From Colias croceus (taxonomy: Eukaryota > Arthropoda > Insecta > Lepidoptera > Pieridae), in the NCBI RefSeq assembly GCF_905220415.1, contig NC_059565.1, positions 4,302,501 to 4,366,500 of the forward strand: a stretch of 64,000 bases of DNA, in the 5' to 3' direction. The position numbers and the translations under genes are program-made. Shown piece after piece: positions 18,185-33,100 of this stretch. Each line of letters opens with the position of its first letter. The stretch's first letter is position 1. Below the pieces are notes generated by a model. That model was not told the origin of the DNA. It saw only the letters and a list, made by a program, of their open reading frames with translations, and searched no databases.

Positions 18185-21100
18185 GTGAGTTATTTAATGT
18201 ATTTAATGTTGAGATTAATTAAATGCAGGTAATAGTGTTTAGAGCAATATAATAAAGAAAAATAGGAGAGAATAGCATATTATAGTGTTAATAGAGTAGG
18301 AAAGAAATACAACACCGTGATAGAGATTTTATTAAGATGTTTTCAAATAATTTAATTAGAGTAATAGGCCATCCACACGTCTGCCATATTATAGTGTTAA
18401 TAGAGTAGGAAAGAAATACAACACCATGATAGAGATTTTATTATTTAAATATGTTTTCAAATAATTTAATTAGAGTAATAGGCCGTCCACACGTCTGCCA
18501 AACAATGTGACAAACAACAAACACATGGGGACGGCACTGTACAGTGAAGCGAGAAGGAAATAAGTACATCTCTTTTCTTCCTATAGTGCTGTCCCTATGT
18601 TTTCGTTGTTTTTCACGTTGTTCGGCAGACATGTGGATGGCCTATAAAACAGTAAAATGTTTACAAATAATTTCAGATGTATGTGTATTGTGTATGGATT
18701 AACTATTTGCAACTAATCACATTTTTGTTTACAAACATGCATAAGCAATTAGCGGAATGCTTACTAAGAAATAAAACAATAACAAATCATGATACATATT
18801 TAAGTGGAATTTTTTTCATACTCAATTATAGTAAACAAATAGATATTTCACAATAATTCTAAACATTAATTAATCATTAGTTATATGACTTTCTTTCCTC
18901 TTATTTCTCAAACAACAATGTGTATCGCCATCTCTTTCATTCACTTTGATTGAAATGAGATAGCTATATATGTGTAACACTAATACATTGACTCATGTGT
19001 TTGTCCATCCTTGAGGTCAAATGCGTTCAAATACTGACCTGTTGACACATAAAAGTAATTTTAATTTTAAACTCATACATTGAACAATGAATTATTAGGA
19101 TTTTGTAATAACTACATAGGTAGTATAAAACAAAGTCGCTTTCTCTGTTCCTATGTCCCTTTGTATCCTCAAATCTTCAAACCTCGCAACAGATTTTGAT
19201 GCATTTTTTTTTAATAAATAGTGAATCAAGAGGAAGGTTTTAGTATATAATTTATTAGGTTTTAGACAAAGCGGGCGAAGCCGCGGGCGGAATGCTAGTA
19301 CAAAATAAATACTTCCTGAGTAGGCATCAGTGTATAAAAAGGGTTTTTTTTTATTTCCTTATTGCTATGTATCATTTACACATAGGTATTCAGATCTGTG
19401 ATATTATTTTCTTTAAAAAATTTTAAAAACATTATTTGTATGTTTTTACTCAACAACATAAACAAATTGCATCTAATTTCGGACCCGTTAAGGAAAAACC
19501 TTGCCGATTCTGTTAATATGGCGCCAAAACCATTGAAATATAAAATTTGATAAGTTTATACAATCAAATAGCATGAAGACAATTTTTGCGCGAAATATTC
19601 GTTTTTTTTTTATAAAAGACCTTATTCTAACATGATGAAGACAATTTTGGCGCGAAATATACGTTGTTTTATAATATAGACCTAGTGCCTATCACAATAA
19701 AGTTGACTATTGACATTGTCATGTTTTTCGTATGTCTGATAAGAATTTCCGTAAAACTTAGGTTACATTTATATATAGGTACATAGTTTAAATTTTCAAG
19801 AGATTCATCATGATTTGGATGCCACACATTATTTTTTGTAGGTATTTGACATGCATAACTACCAACAATTTTGCAGTGAAACTTCTTTAGGCGCGTTGAG
19901 AGTAAAATTTCAAGTTCGCGTCATTGCAATATCGTCACGTCATGGTGTAGGGCGCCGATTTTGGTAGGGATCATGTACCTATGTTACAATGGAAGAATTT
20001 TTAAAATAACATAGTCCTGCTGTTCCTCAGGTTAGCGAGTTCAAACAAAAACTTTTCATCTTTTATTATAAGAATTAACTAATTAAAGTTTTTCCTTTTT
20101 ATAATATTTACTAGCGGTTCGCCCCGGCTTCGCCCGTGGTACCTACATGTTTACGTTTTTTTTCATAAAAACTATCCTATCTCTCAAGTTGGATCGAACT
20201 GCACATGGTGTGCGAATTTTATTATAATCGGTTAAGTGGTTTAGGAGTCCATTGAGGACAAACATTGTGACACGAGATTTATATATATATTAAAGAGATA
20301 TACATATTGATATGATGTATTTGGACATGTTTTATAGGTCACCTGATAACTATGACAAACAATATTGCATTGTTCAAAACACAATAACGCATTGTTATAA
20401 CTTTATAAACAACACAATACATATTCTATCTATACTTAATAATATGGAGCTGAAAAGTTTATTTGTTTGAACACTCTTATCTCAGGAACTGCAGGACCAA
20501 TTTCAAAAAATCTTTCATTGGTTTTCTGATCTCTGAGTCCTATAGGCTATATTTGTATCACATGCAAAGTAGGGGTAATCAACTAGTATTAAAATAAAAT
20601 TCTAATAACAGTGTTCCTAAACAAAGTCCTTTACAAGGGCTTGACTGATAAAAAATATGTCTTTCAATTAAAAAATATTTTGTGGTAGGTCTGAGAATAT
20701 TTTGTAAACTATTTTTACTAGCTTACCGCCCGCAGCTTCGCCCGCTTTGTCTAAAATCTAATAAATTATATACTAAAACCTTCCTCTTCAATAACTCTAT
20801 CTATTAAAAAAAAACCGCATCAAAATCCGTTGCGTAGTTTTAAATATTTAAGCATACAAAGGGACATAGGGACAGAGAAAGTGACTTTGTTTTATACTAT
20901 GTAGTGATACTGCTAAATGATAAGATGTCCTCTATCTGTGTCTCTTTTCTAGATCAGCTATTAATGTTTATCTACACCAAGACAACATATTTATCTATAG
21001 GTACTTCTATACTAATATTATAAAGAGGAAAGGTTTGTATGTATGTATGTATGTATGGTTTTCACGCATAAACTACTGGACCGATTTTGATGAAATTTGG

Positions 21101-24100
21101 CACAGAGACCTTGAGAAAGAACATATGCTACCTTTTATTGCGAAATATGTACCACGTGGGAAGCCGGGGCGGACCGCTAGTTTATTATACATTGAAGTCA
21201 TAAGAATGCTACTATTTATGTATATAATCTTCACTAATTATATATAGAAGAAAGAATAAGATCTGTTAAGGGCTTAACGCATGTAAAAATAATCATATAC
21301 ATGGAATGTATTTTTACCTAAGTACTTACAGAATATAACTTAAAAGTACTATTATAGATATTACTAGCTTTCCGCCCGCGGCTTCGCCCGCTTTTTGAAA
21401 TAAAAATCCGCATAGTTCCCTTTCCCGTGGGATTTCCAGGATAAAATCTATCCTATCTCTCAAGTTGGATCGAACTGCACATGGTGTGCGAATTTTATTA
21501 TAATCGGTTAAGTGGTTTAGGAGTCCATTGAGGACAAACATTGTGACACGAGATTTTATATATATTAAGAGATAAAATAATATGTTATGATAGTATGCAC
21601 TAATTTTATTGAATTTATTTGTTTTAACTAGGTATTTAATCTCAGGACTTAGTAGTAGTAGTTCAAATTAAAATAATAACAAAGATAATAAAAAAAAAAA
21701 CAATGTTAAACAAGTGCACAAGTCCTTTAGACTCGATTTTGACCCACTTTAACCCCTCAGCTGTCGCGGCGCGCCGCCTCAAAAAGGTGCTGTCTGTCGG
21801 GCAAATTCGAGCTTTCGGCGCTGATTTGCCGATTTTTTTCGATATTAAAATTTGTGATATAAACTTTAACCTGTGAGACTCTTGTAAATTTTGATGCTAA
21901 CTAGATAACCAAACTTTATATTAGTTACCTTACTTACTCCCTGGCATGCTTATTTTACTTATTAGAAGCATTTTTTCCCACACATTTTGAATAAATGTTA
22001 CATTGTAAAGAAAAATACTCATAAAAAAATAATATCAAGGTATTTTAGATTTTTATTTTTGTATTTTCATACTAGAATAGACAATCTTTTGAGTGAATAT
22101 AACAAAAACATAGGTTTATTTAATAAAAATTCGAGAAAGTTGATTATGAATATCATCGTTTACGCATGAGCATAAGCGGGCGCGATCTCCAATCATGTTC
22201 ATATACAAATACAGACTTTACAGGGTGCTCCAAAATGACAACATTTCAAAATTTTTTGCTACTTGTTTTTATTTTAATTTTAATCAAAACTAGATAAAAA
22301 CTAACAGTAATTTTTACTTTTTGGAAATATTTAGGTTTTTATTAATGTTTAAAAATCGTCTTATTCCTAAATGACGTTATTCTTTGTGGGCTTTGTTCTA
22401 ACGTCTGTATGTATAACGTCTCCACATGTCTAATTTATTTTCTCTTAAAAGGAGAATGCCCATTTTTGGTACTGGTTTTTCTCATGCATCAAGACAACAA
22501 TACTATTAAAAAAAATCTCGGCAATTTAGAGGCCTTCTTACCATCGGAAAATATAATTTTAACAGGGAATGTTTTGTAAAATCTAATAAGACACGTAATT
22601 GTTTAGATCCGTTATTATAGATTTAGTGTCCATTACCGTTTACATTTTTGGTACAGGTTTTTCTCATGCATAAGGATAAAAATACTTTTAAAAAAATCTC
22701 GGCAATTTAGAGGCCTTCTTACTATCGGAAAATATATTTTGATCAGGGAATGTTTTGTAAAATCTAATAAGACATGTAGGTAATTGTTTAGATCCGTTAC
22801 CATAGATTTAGTATCCATTACCGGTTACCACGGTAACCAAGCGGTAACTATTATGACATTTACTATGGTAAATAGCTAATTGCTTAGGCTAAAGTGGGCT
22901 AAATGTATTAATATCGATTATTGTTTTCATTGAATTACAAAAAAATCAATTAACATAAAATCACTCTGTAAGGTATTGTTTATACACTGTAGGTTGTTTT
23001 AACATAGATAGTGAAGTAAAATAATATAAATACTTACATATAAAAAAATATTATTATGACATAGCTTGGTAGGTAACCAGTTATTTATTATTTGTTTCTT
23101 TCTTCGAATATGTAGTGAAAAAATGATTCAAACAACAACAACAATATGTAAACCGAATAAAAACTCTATTGGCATTTTTTATTTAAATATATATTTAGGT
23201 TTTCTTGAAATCCGTCCCGGAAGATTTCTGGTGCCTACCTACACTAGCCGATGAACAGATAGACTTTGTCTGAAAGCATAAGCTCTACGCATAGATTAAA
23301 TATGTTAAACGAAAAATAACCTTCAGACGATATATACTACCTAAATCACTCATAAACCTAACTAAATCGGGATTATTTAAGTTTTGAGGTTAATTCACAT
23401 TTTTCTCAATATCTTGAAAACCCCTGTTTTTATCACAAAAAAAATCAATTGGTAAAAATCTTTTGAATATCGAAGAACCCTCCAAAACCACTCTGGCATT
23501 GACGCAACACTATACTGTGGTCCATACTTTCATGGGCATTCTCCTTTGCATTTAAGAAAATATTTTTTGTGGTAACAATAGCATTATGAAGAAATGCTTT
23601 TTTTTTCTTTCATGCTCTTAATTATTATTATCTATACATATAATAAATCTGTAGAAGGGTCAATTCTGTACATTGAAAATATTGAAAATATTAATAGCAG
23701 GGGGTGTTACTGGATCGATACCAAGCCCAAATATGTGATTAAAAAAATTATTGTCTGCCTGTCTGTCTGTATGTGAAGGCATCACGTGAAAACTAAGGTT
23801 TCGGTTTCGATGAAACTTGGTATAATTATACCTTATTATCCTGGGCGTAAAATAGGATACTTTTTATCCCGGAAAAATACGTAGAAAAAAATCTTAATTT
23901 TTTCCGTGCGGACGGAGTCGCGGGCGGAAGCTAGTAATCGTATAATATGAAATGTTGTCCAACTACAAATCGAAAGGCACTGTATCCATTCAGAAAAATG
24001 TCTAAGCTGTACAAATGTGAAATCTACATTTAATTATACCATAACTTAATTATAAACCGTTACATTTAATTTATAAATCAAAAATTTACGGAAATTTGAG

Positions 24101-27100
24101 TTTGAAACATTTTTTATAAAATACAGCTTATGTAAAGGATAAAAATCAATAAGCTTAAAGATTCAGAATAAATAAACAATTACATATAAATGATATTATA
24201 CATCTAAATGTTATACTTATCATTCTAAAAATCAACAAATAATAGGAATCAGAAAACATACTAAATGAAAATCATTATATTATGTCCCTAGTTGTATAGA
24301 AGAAAGAATCGTATCATATTATTGTATAAAAATGAACGTTATGCCTTAATAAAATTAACGCTTCCAATCCTATTTATGCATATATAACTTAGCCAGATTC
24401 TTAAAAAAATATCAATCATCTAACGGATTGAAATAATAGGTAAGTACTTAAATAAATTTTATTTAACTGATAGCACTATAAAACATGACTAAGAAGAAAG
24501 TTTTTAGTCTTTAGTCACAGAACGAAAGCTTCTTAGGAAGATCTTTGGTCCTATCAGACAAGAGGATGGAAGTTGGAGAATCCGGAAGAATGCCGAATTA
24601 GAAAAACTCATGGCCGAGCCAAATATACTTGGGGAAATAAAAGCGCATCGCCTGCGTTGGCTTGGTCATGTAGAGCGAATGGGTGAGGAGCGAGGTCTGA
24701 AGAGAGCATACTTGGGCCGTCCCTCGGGCCGTCGGCCGGTGGGTCGACCCAAGTATCGCTGGCGCGATCAAGTGGAGAGGGACCTGTGTGCGATTCAAGC
24801 CAGTGAAAACTGGCAAGTGACCGCTCAGGACCGGGGAAGGTGGAGAGTTCTCGTCTCGGAGGCCAAGACCCACTTCGGGGTTTCAGCGCCACAGGAGTAA
24901 GTGAGTAAGTAGTACTATAAAACATTGTTATGAAGCTTTGTGTCTGTACTGTTTATATACTCATGTGGTCAGTGGTTGTAATGTGTGATGTTGACGCCAA
25001 CATTGGCCAATTAATAGGAATATTTGCAACTTAGCACAAATAACGTCGAACAGAACGAACTTGTTCATTATTTCTTGTAATATATCGAACACAACGACCG
25101 CCTTGAGACGACGATTTATTACCACGAGGTTCCACTTGAATTTGATCAGGAAAGTGATGAAAGCTATCCAATCTAGTTTTTATTTTACTTCAATACATGC
25201 AGTATTTCCAAGCATATTGTAATTAAGATATAAACTAATCGGTAAAATTGTATTAAAATCGGTTCAGTAGTTTAGTCCTAACTACTAAGTCCGTAGTACA
25301 CAAACGGCATGGAACTTAAAAATATTTTGATTGGAATAAAATAAAACGTAATGTGTAGAATTTCATGAAGAATCCTGGTATCAGGAATTAAAAGCTGCAA
25401 ATTCCCAGACACTGATCGTGTAAGTATTATTATCTGTTCATTTGACAAAGTATACAGAGTTATATTTTCTTGATTTCAAATACTGTTACGTCCTATTGTT
25501 AAAGTAAGCCTTGGAGTGTCTTGTCTTCCATTGCCACAAGGATCGTTGTTCCATTTGAATTATCTTTTATTGATACTCAAATGCTTACGAATCGGAAAAA
25601 GGTAATCCTATCAAATAGTTACTTAGATATTTTTATCTTCAAATGAAAATTAAAATATCAAGGTGGAAGTTTATTTAGGGTTACCTAACAAATAAGTAAT
25701 TATTGATTATGTAGTTTTAGACAGCAATGTGATATCTTCAAATAAAAAAATTGCATTCTTCTTCTGGGTAATAGAAGCAGTTTTGACACCAAAAATACAA
25801 TAATTGTTATCGCTAGTCATTTACAAAATGAGAGGATAGATTTATATTTTCAGGCGTACTGCAAATGATGCATTTAATTCGTTTTATTAAATCTGTAATG
25901 TTCCAAGGCTATTTAAAGTCATGAATGCAAAAAAATAATCGTCTTCAGACAGCGATCTACATCTATAACGTTCTGCCTACGAATGTACTACATATAGTAC
26001 ATAAGAATAAAAAACTCGCACACCGAGGGCTCCGAACAAACCAATTTTTTATTATGTTGTAACTCTAAAATTTTATGATTTTCGAAATTATTCCTCAATC
26101 TGCGCTATAAGAGCTTATTTTACCCCAATTTCAAAACTCTACGTGCACGGGAAGTACCCTGTAGGTGTCGATTCCCTTGCTAATGTCGAAATTTGCGAAA
26201 ATTTGCAGCATAAACGGCTGTATCTTTTGATTGCGTTGGTTTATAAGTTTGATTTTTTCGCAGCTTCAATCGACTCAAGTAATCAATATAAATTTCAGTT
26301 AAATGTCACATTACGCGCTCCTTATAAAATAGGTCTTGAAAGACAGACAGACAGATGGGCAGATGGGATGGACAGACGTAATCTTATTAGGGTTCTGGAC
26401 CCTTAAAAACCAAACCCTTTGGGATGCAGCCGTTAATACTGCAATTTTTAGCAAATTTTGACATTTGCAAGGCAATCAAAACCGACAGGGTACTTCCCAA
26501 GTACATAAAATCTTTAAATTTGGTAAAAAGCAATGTTTTTTAAAAACAGATATAAGAATAATTGCAAAGAACATGATTTTTTAATTGCCATTTACAAATA
26601 AAAAAAGTACTTAATAATTTCAACTTTCAACTAATATGAACGCCTACGTGTATTAACTTGATATTCACATTTAAAACTCAGATTTACAATTTAAAAGATA
26701 CCTACAGCATAATAAAAAAAATAAATTTGTACGAAGCCCTCGGTGCGCGAGTCCGACTCACACTTGGCCGGCTTTTTATTTTTTCTGAAACTTAAGGTTC
26801 CCCAATAAATAATAATATGTTGTATTTGTATGAAGGTAAGAATATGTTGTACAATTAAAGTGTTAAATTTCTTTTTGAGTTTGTCCTACACAAATTACAT
26901 AGTATCACTTTGTCCTATATATAGGTCATAGTGAAAACCATTGTTCCCTTGTTCATTGTTGTTTGTAGGTTTTTTTACTATTTTTCCAGCATATATACAC
27001 TTTTAACCATAATATACTAAAACTAAAAGAATTAAGAAAGAAAATGTGTCTCTGGAATTTTTTCGTAAGCAGGTTACGGACTATAATTTATGTAGTTGAT

Positions 27101-30100
27101 TATGTATATCGTTTTTAACCTGAGGACAATTATAAATACCAAAAAAACGATACCTTTCAATATAAACAAAACATATTATCATGTACATTTTATTTTGTAT
27201 GAAAATGAAAAATTTAATTGAAGACTAAATTTAAAAAATAGTGACGTTGAATTTGTGAACACCTGTATGCGGATTTTACGGGGAAATTATTGTCGGTTTT
27301 GATTTGAAAACGAAATATCTCTAAAATGGAACACAGTATCAAATTTTGAATTATATCATTAAAATCTTCATAAAATTTCTCGTAAAATGATGTAAAGAAC
27401 AAATACAATATGTAAAAAAAAATATGATTTACCAGGGGTCAAAAACTAAGCAACGTACAGTTAAGTGATAGATACATATTTGAAACCATTATTTATGGTA
27501 TAATTGTTGGTAATTTTCATTATTTCGGCACATAAACATTAGGTTATATAGTCAATAATAATAAAAAGACCAATAAATAATTACCGTTTTTCAACTTTCC
27601 GCAAAATTTTACATTTTGTAAAACTTTAAAAGTTAAAAGTTACTCGACTAAAGTATGACATAATTACTGTTATATTTCGAATATTTATCGGTCAAATTAT
27701 TATTGGATGGACTTTAAATATTCAGTAATTCATAAGCTATCAACTAAATAGTCGTTTATGCAGATTTGAACTATATTTGCGTTACAATGAGCCAATTTCC
27801 AACCGGCGGTGATTTGGCACAGATCTGTGCCCCGACAGACTACGGGTACAAAATTTTTGGCACAGATCTGTGTTCCGACAGACGAGGGTTTAAACGGACC
27901 AAATTAATTCAAACTTTATACACTTATCGAGGATTGGTGAAAATTTGTATTAGTTTGTTGGCGCTAAATCACAGAATACATAATAGTAGCTAAACGCTAC
28001 AGAACGGACACTCCGCCTCCCGCCAAAATTAAACACTTACCTCACCCCGCACGATCAGACATAAAATGGTCCATATTTTTCTACAGGGACGATACGCAAC
28101 GAAGATTGACAACATTAATCAAATTGACTTAAAGTAATTTTATTATTTTGGATTTGTGATTATCGTTTTTCGTAGAAAATGGTTAGATATTGTGCTGTTT
28201 ACGGATGTATTTAATCAGAAAAACGCGAATTTTTTTTACGCTAGTCAAAAATGTGCCAACCATAAAGCGTTAACACACATATTTGCAGTCTCTACAGTGT
28301 GACTGTCAAAACGATAATTTTGTATGGAGTGTCCGGGGTGTGGCTAAATTAAAAAGAAAAAGTTCGGACGTCATAATAAAATTGATATCAAAATTAGCGT
28401 TACATTGATAAACATTTATTACTCGTTATCTGTTGGTATCTATCTGGATATTATACTAGTCTTGTGTCCGACTTTGTACACACAATCCAATTTTAAAAGA
28501 ATTCATTTAAACTCGGTCGAGTAGTTATGACTTAAAATGTGACAAACAAACAAAAATTTCCTATTCATAATATTATAGATTAGAAATAAAATATAATATT
28601 ATGGAAACGTATTGAATTTAATATCAAACAACAACCACATCGCGGTTCTGCGTTACCAAATAGAAAACCTAAAACATTAAATAAAATAACAGTTTGCAAT
28701 ATTATTACTAACTATGGCTCTAGAATTAAATGATTACATAACAAAGTTCTCTGCCGCGTCTGTCTGTCTGTTCGCGATAAACTCAAAAACTACTGCACCG
28801 ATTTTCATTCCGTTTTCATCAATGGATAGCGTGGCTCTCGGGGAAGGAAACGTTTATAACAAAGCGGGCTAATCCATAGTCGGAAAGCTACTATTATATA
28901 ATTACCTATGTAACTATTTTCGGATTTTTGCATGTCCTCTAATTGGAATCTATATTTCTGACAACACATGCCTGCAAACCGCATTAATTTCTGTACATTA
29001 CTTTCTGATAAATAAATATTTATTTATGTTAACGATGCAAGTTGTTATGATAATAAATAAATAAATAAGCATTATTGTTGATTCAATTAGTATACACAAT
29101 TTATAATAAATTCATTGTTTATTACAATTATTTCTAGAAGTAACTCAACGAAGTGATAATATAAATTCCAATCACGATGTTATTATCGTACGACCTTTAC
29201 AACTTACGGCGCGGAAGGTCGTTGTCGTATGTATTAAATGGTACGTGTTTTTAAACTTAAAAGTTCCTTAAAGTTAATTGTATATTAGATACTCTCGTCA
29301 CCCGTGTCCCCTAGTGGGGCAAGGGGCCAATGCATGATACATCTGTTACACTGATCGATCTTATTTAGGGACAAGTAGGTGATCAGGCATATTTTCTACT
29401 AGCTCTTCCCCGCGGTTTCACCCGCATTGCTCCGCTCCTGTTGGTCTTAGCGTGATGATATATAGCTTATAGCCTTCCTCGATAAATGGGCTATCTAACA
29501 TCGAAAGAATTTTTCTAATCGGACCAGTAGTTCCCGAGATTAGCGCGTTCAAACAAACAAACACTTCAGCTTTATAATATTAGTATAGACAGATTACGAT
29601 AGGCTTTATGATAATAATCTATGGGTAATTATAATATTTAAACCACAGTTTCAACTTAGCAACAAAAATTAGAACAGGTGACATTTTTAATTCATTGAAA
29701 ACCGGATTTAATACAGGTTTTATGTTGGCTACTTGAATACTTGTACTTGTGTACAAGCGTTATATTATATTAAATTGTTTAAGAATTGTAAAGAAATATC
29801 CTATCGTACTAATTCCTACTATAATATTATACTCCAATCAGTCAAGACAATCAATTCACAATAATTCCAAAAGTTTTCAAACTTCGGTCAAGTGAATGGT
29901 ACATTGGGACGACAATAAATCTCACTTTGCAATCTTGTCCGCAGTCCGGAACATTGTTAAAATTGCAAATAAATAATTTTTTGCTGTATGGTCGTGAAAA
30001 GAATTCCAAAAGTTCTGCAAACTTGGGGAAGTTTTCGATATAATATTTCATATCACGTATTAATTATTTTCTGTCGAGCCGATTTCGTCCAATTATGTAT

Positions 30101-33100
30101 CGAATCCGTCCACGGTCTTCGAAATATGATGAATATCAACATATATTTTTTTTGGATGGGCTAGAATAAATATCTTTTCTAACTAAACAAACAAACTAAA
30201 CTGCTCAAATAACTTCAATTTGGTCTTGTCAGCCCCTTAATTCTTTTTTTTTAATTAAATAAAATTAATGTATTTAATAATATTCCTTGAAGTTCGAGGA
30301 TTGTTCTTAATTGATACTTTATTTGTTTGAAAGCAATGACCTATTATACTAGTAGACGCGGCATACGCCAACATCATTGCACTAAAAACAGCGTAATTAA
30401 TTCATACCTACTTACTAACGCATTATCACCAATACAGTTGTTCTCTCTTTCACTCTCACGCACGAGACATAATACATGTCTCACTCATGTACTTCGTAAT
30501 AACAACTGCCGATTAAAATACAAAAAGAACGTCCAGCCACGACGCTGAATGGTGCGTGACTAAGTGAAACTCGGGCACTTACCTGAGTTTTTTCTTGCCA
30601 AAATAGAGAGCGGGTAACGTATCTAGCTCTTTTATATATCATAGTTTGAAAGCTGTCTAGCTTCTGACAGTTTCTGACAGAAAGAATAATTATTATGATG
30701 TAATAGTTTTAGGGGGTACTGCACTATCTACTTTTATCAGCTAATCAGGTGCATTATCAGAATTTCGTATTACAAAATATTTCGTAATTTTTTCAAAGAA
30801 AATGTGAAAGTCATTATTTGTACGTGTATAAGTACAAAGGTCATAGACAGGTGTTACTTTGTGTCTGTTTGATGCAGAGGGTCCACATAGATAAACCAAT
30901 TTGATTGCGGTTTATTGTCTATTGAGATGGTTCTTACTACTTAGCTGCAGTTGGTTGAAATAAACTAACACTATCTGCTTGTGATGACAATAAAAAAATG
31001 TGTGCGTGTACAACTGTACACACGTAAGAAGTGAAACTTCTTTATGACCTTATTTTTCAAAAAATAATTTACTATATGCAAATACGTCGAATCACGCGTG
31101 GTAGGGATAAGATAAAGATGGCGCGTAACGGAAAAATGTCACGCGTAACGAAAAAGTTTTACACTAAATTTTTTTCCAACCCCGATAAAGAAGTTTCACT
31201 TCAAAAATGATTTTGTCAATAGTGTGTAGGACGTATGTAGCATGTGCGTCAATTACCGTTATTTTTATAAACAAAAAACTGACACGACACATAAAGTTAA
31301 GCCTATGTGCTAAACCAGACTACAATCTATCTCTGTACGAAATTTCATACAGATCGGATCAGCTGTTTTTGCGTTAAATAGTAGGTAAGAGCTAGCACGC
31401 AAGAGCAACTTTTGTCTCGTTCACTATTTATCGTCTCTCCCATCAACTGTATGGGCTAGTAAGAAAGTGCGCGCACGTAGCGACGCAACTCCCCATAGAG
31501 TTGATGGGAGAGACTAAATAGTTGCGGAGACAAACATCCGTCCATAAACATATACTTGAAACAATTTTTTTTATATTTTTTTAATAATACATTGTGTAAA
31601 TATTGCAAATATATGATAAACAATGTGTCAGACATAGCCACGTATCTTCTATAGCAAGAACTCAATAATATTATGAAAGTTTTTGATTAAGGATATGACG
31701 ACACACTATTAACCCTGGACAAACCCCCGATGGGTTAGTCATGTTTTTGTTTATATATGCTTGGTTGATTTTCACATCTGAGTGTTTCGAGCTATCTATA
31801 CTAATATTATAAAGCTGAAGAGTTTGTTTGTTTGTTTTAACGCGCTAATCTCAGAAACTATTGGACCGATTTGAAAAATTCTTTCGGTGTTAGATAGCCC
31901 ATTTATCGAGGAAGGCTATGGCAAAACATAATTAACGTAGCGGTCATCATTACGCTAAGACCCGCGTGACTTCGCTTACGTGCTTCTTAGCGTATTGATG
32001 ACCGCTACATATTATGTTTAGAATTTGCAAATGGATTTATCTATCTTATTCCAAAAATAGTTTCCCCTTATCGGCCAAATGATATCAAAAATACACAGAA
32101 ATAATAAAAATATACCAAACCAAGAAATACATTACAAAACAACCGCAGACTATAATTTCTCACGTATATATAGGTATATGTTGTAAAAGCTAATGTAAGA
32201 TAAGGTACATTTGTAGTAGCTTTCATAACATATTTGTCCATGCAGACGGTGTGACGAAATGTCTTCCTAAAGGTATATAGCATGTTTATAATCATATAAC
32301 TGACCTTAGGTTTTGTGAGACAAGCTTTTCCTTGGAAGTTCGTTCAACTTCTACTTTAAACTGCGTATAGCCTTTCTAATTTTTATACAAATATGAAATA
32401 GAACTGGCCCTTCTGTGTCCAGCTAGACAGAGACATGTTCTTTTTTAGAGTGCCCACGGTAACCGATCCCAAGATCCCTCGGTTTTACGCTCCCTCGTTT
32501 TCCCTAAAAGGGTTCTATACTAATGCATAGACGCATAAAGACTAACTAGACACGATTATATAATAAAGAAAGACGTAAAGAAAATTGAAATGATTCCATT
32601 TATCATTTAACATATAAATACATATATAAAATCATTTTAGCGCACTTGGCGGGTAGCCAGAAATTAAAGACCCTCGCTGCATTAGCACAATTAATGTCTC
32701 TAAATGTAGTTACCTACGTTTTATTATACACATATTTAAAATGTACTTACATCATAATACAAAGAACGGCACTTGAAAGACAATCGTGCAAGGGTTTGGA
32801 CTTTGGAGGCTCTGCAATTAATGGCTTTCTTCGGAAGAGAGGCAAGTTATTCAGTAAAAACTTATAGAAGGGAAACTTCTTTAGGCACGTTGGGAGGAAA
32901 ATTTCAAGGTCGTAAACGTCATGGAGTAAGGCGGCGATTTTGGTATCTTTGAATCTTGCCAAAGAAGTTTCACTTCTGGCACGTGTGCGTAAATTTTTTT
33001 GCTTTATAAGCTTTCATTCGTTTATTCATACATCAAAATAATGTATCGTTTTAGCTCGAGAATTTTCTTTTATGATGTTAATTACTGTATAGCGATTTTG

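Noticed and set aside
24598..24925. Two minus-strand ORFs over the retroelement fragment
   Set aside because: The plus-strand frame matches known retroelement tails; these are shadows in GC-rich coding sequence.
26143..26406. 87-codon ORF
   Set aside because: It lies inside an inverted-repeat element and includes an AGACAGACAGACAG tract. It has no domain.
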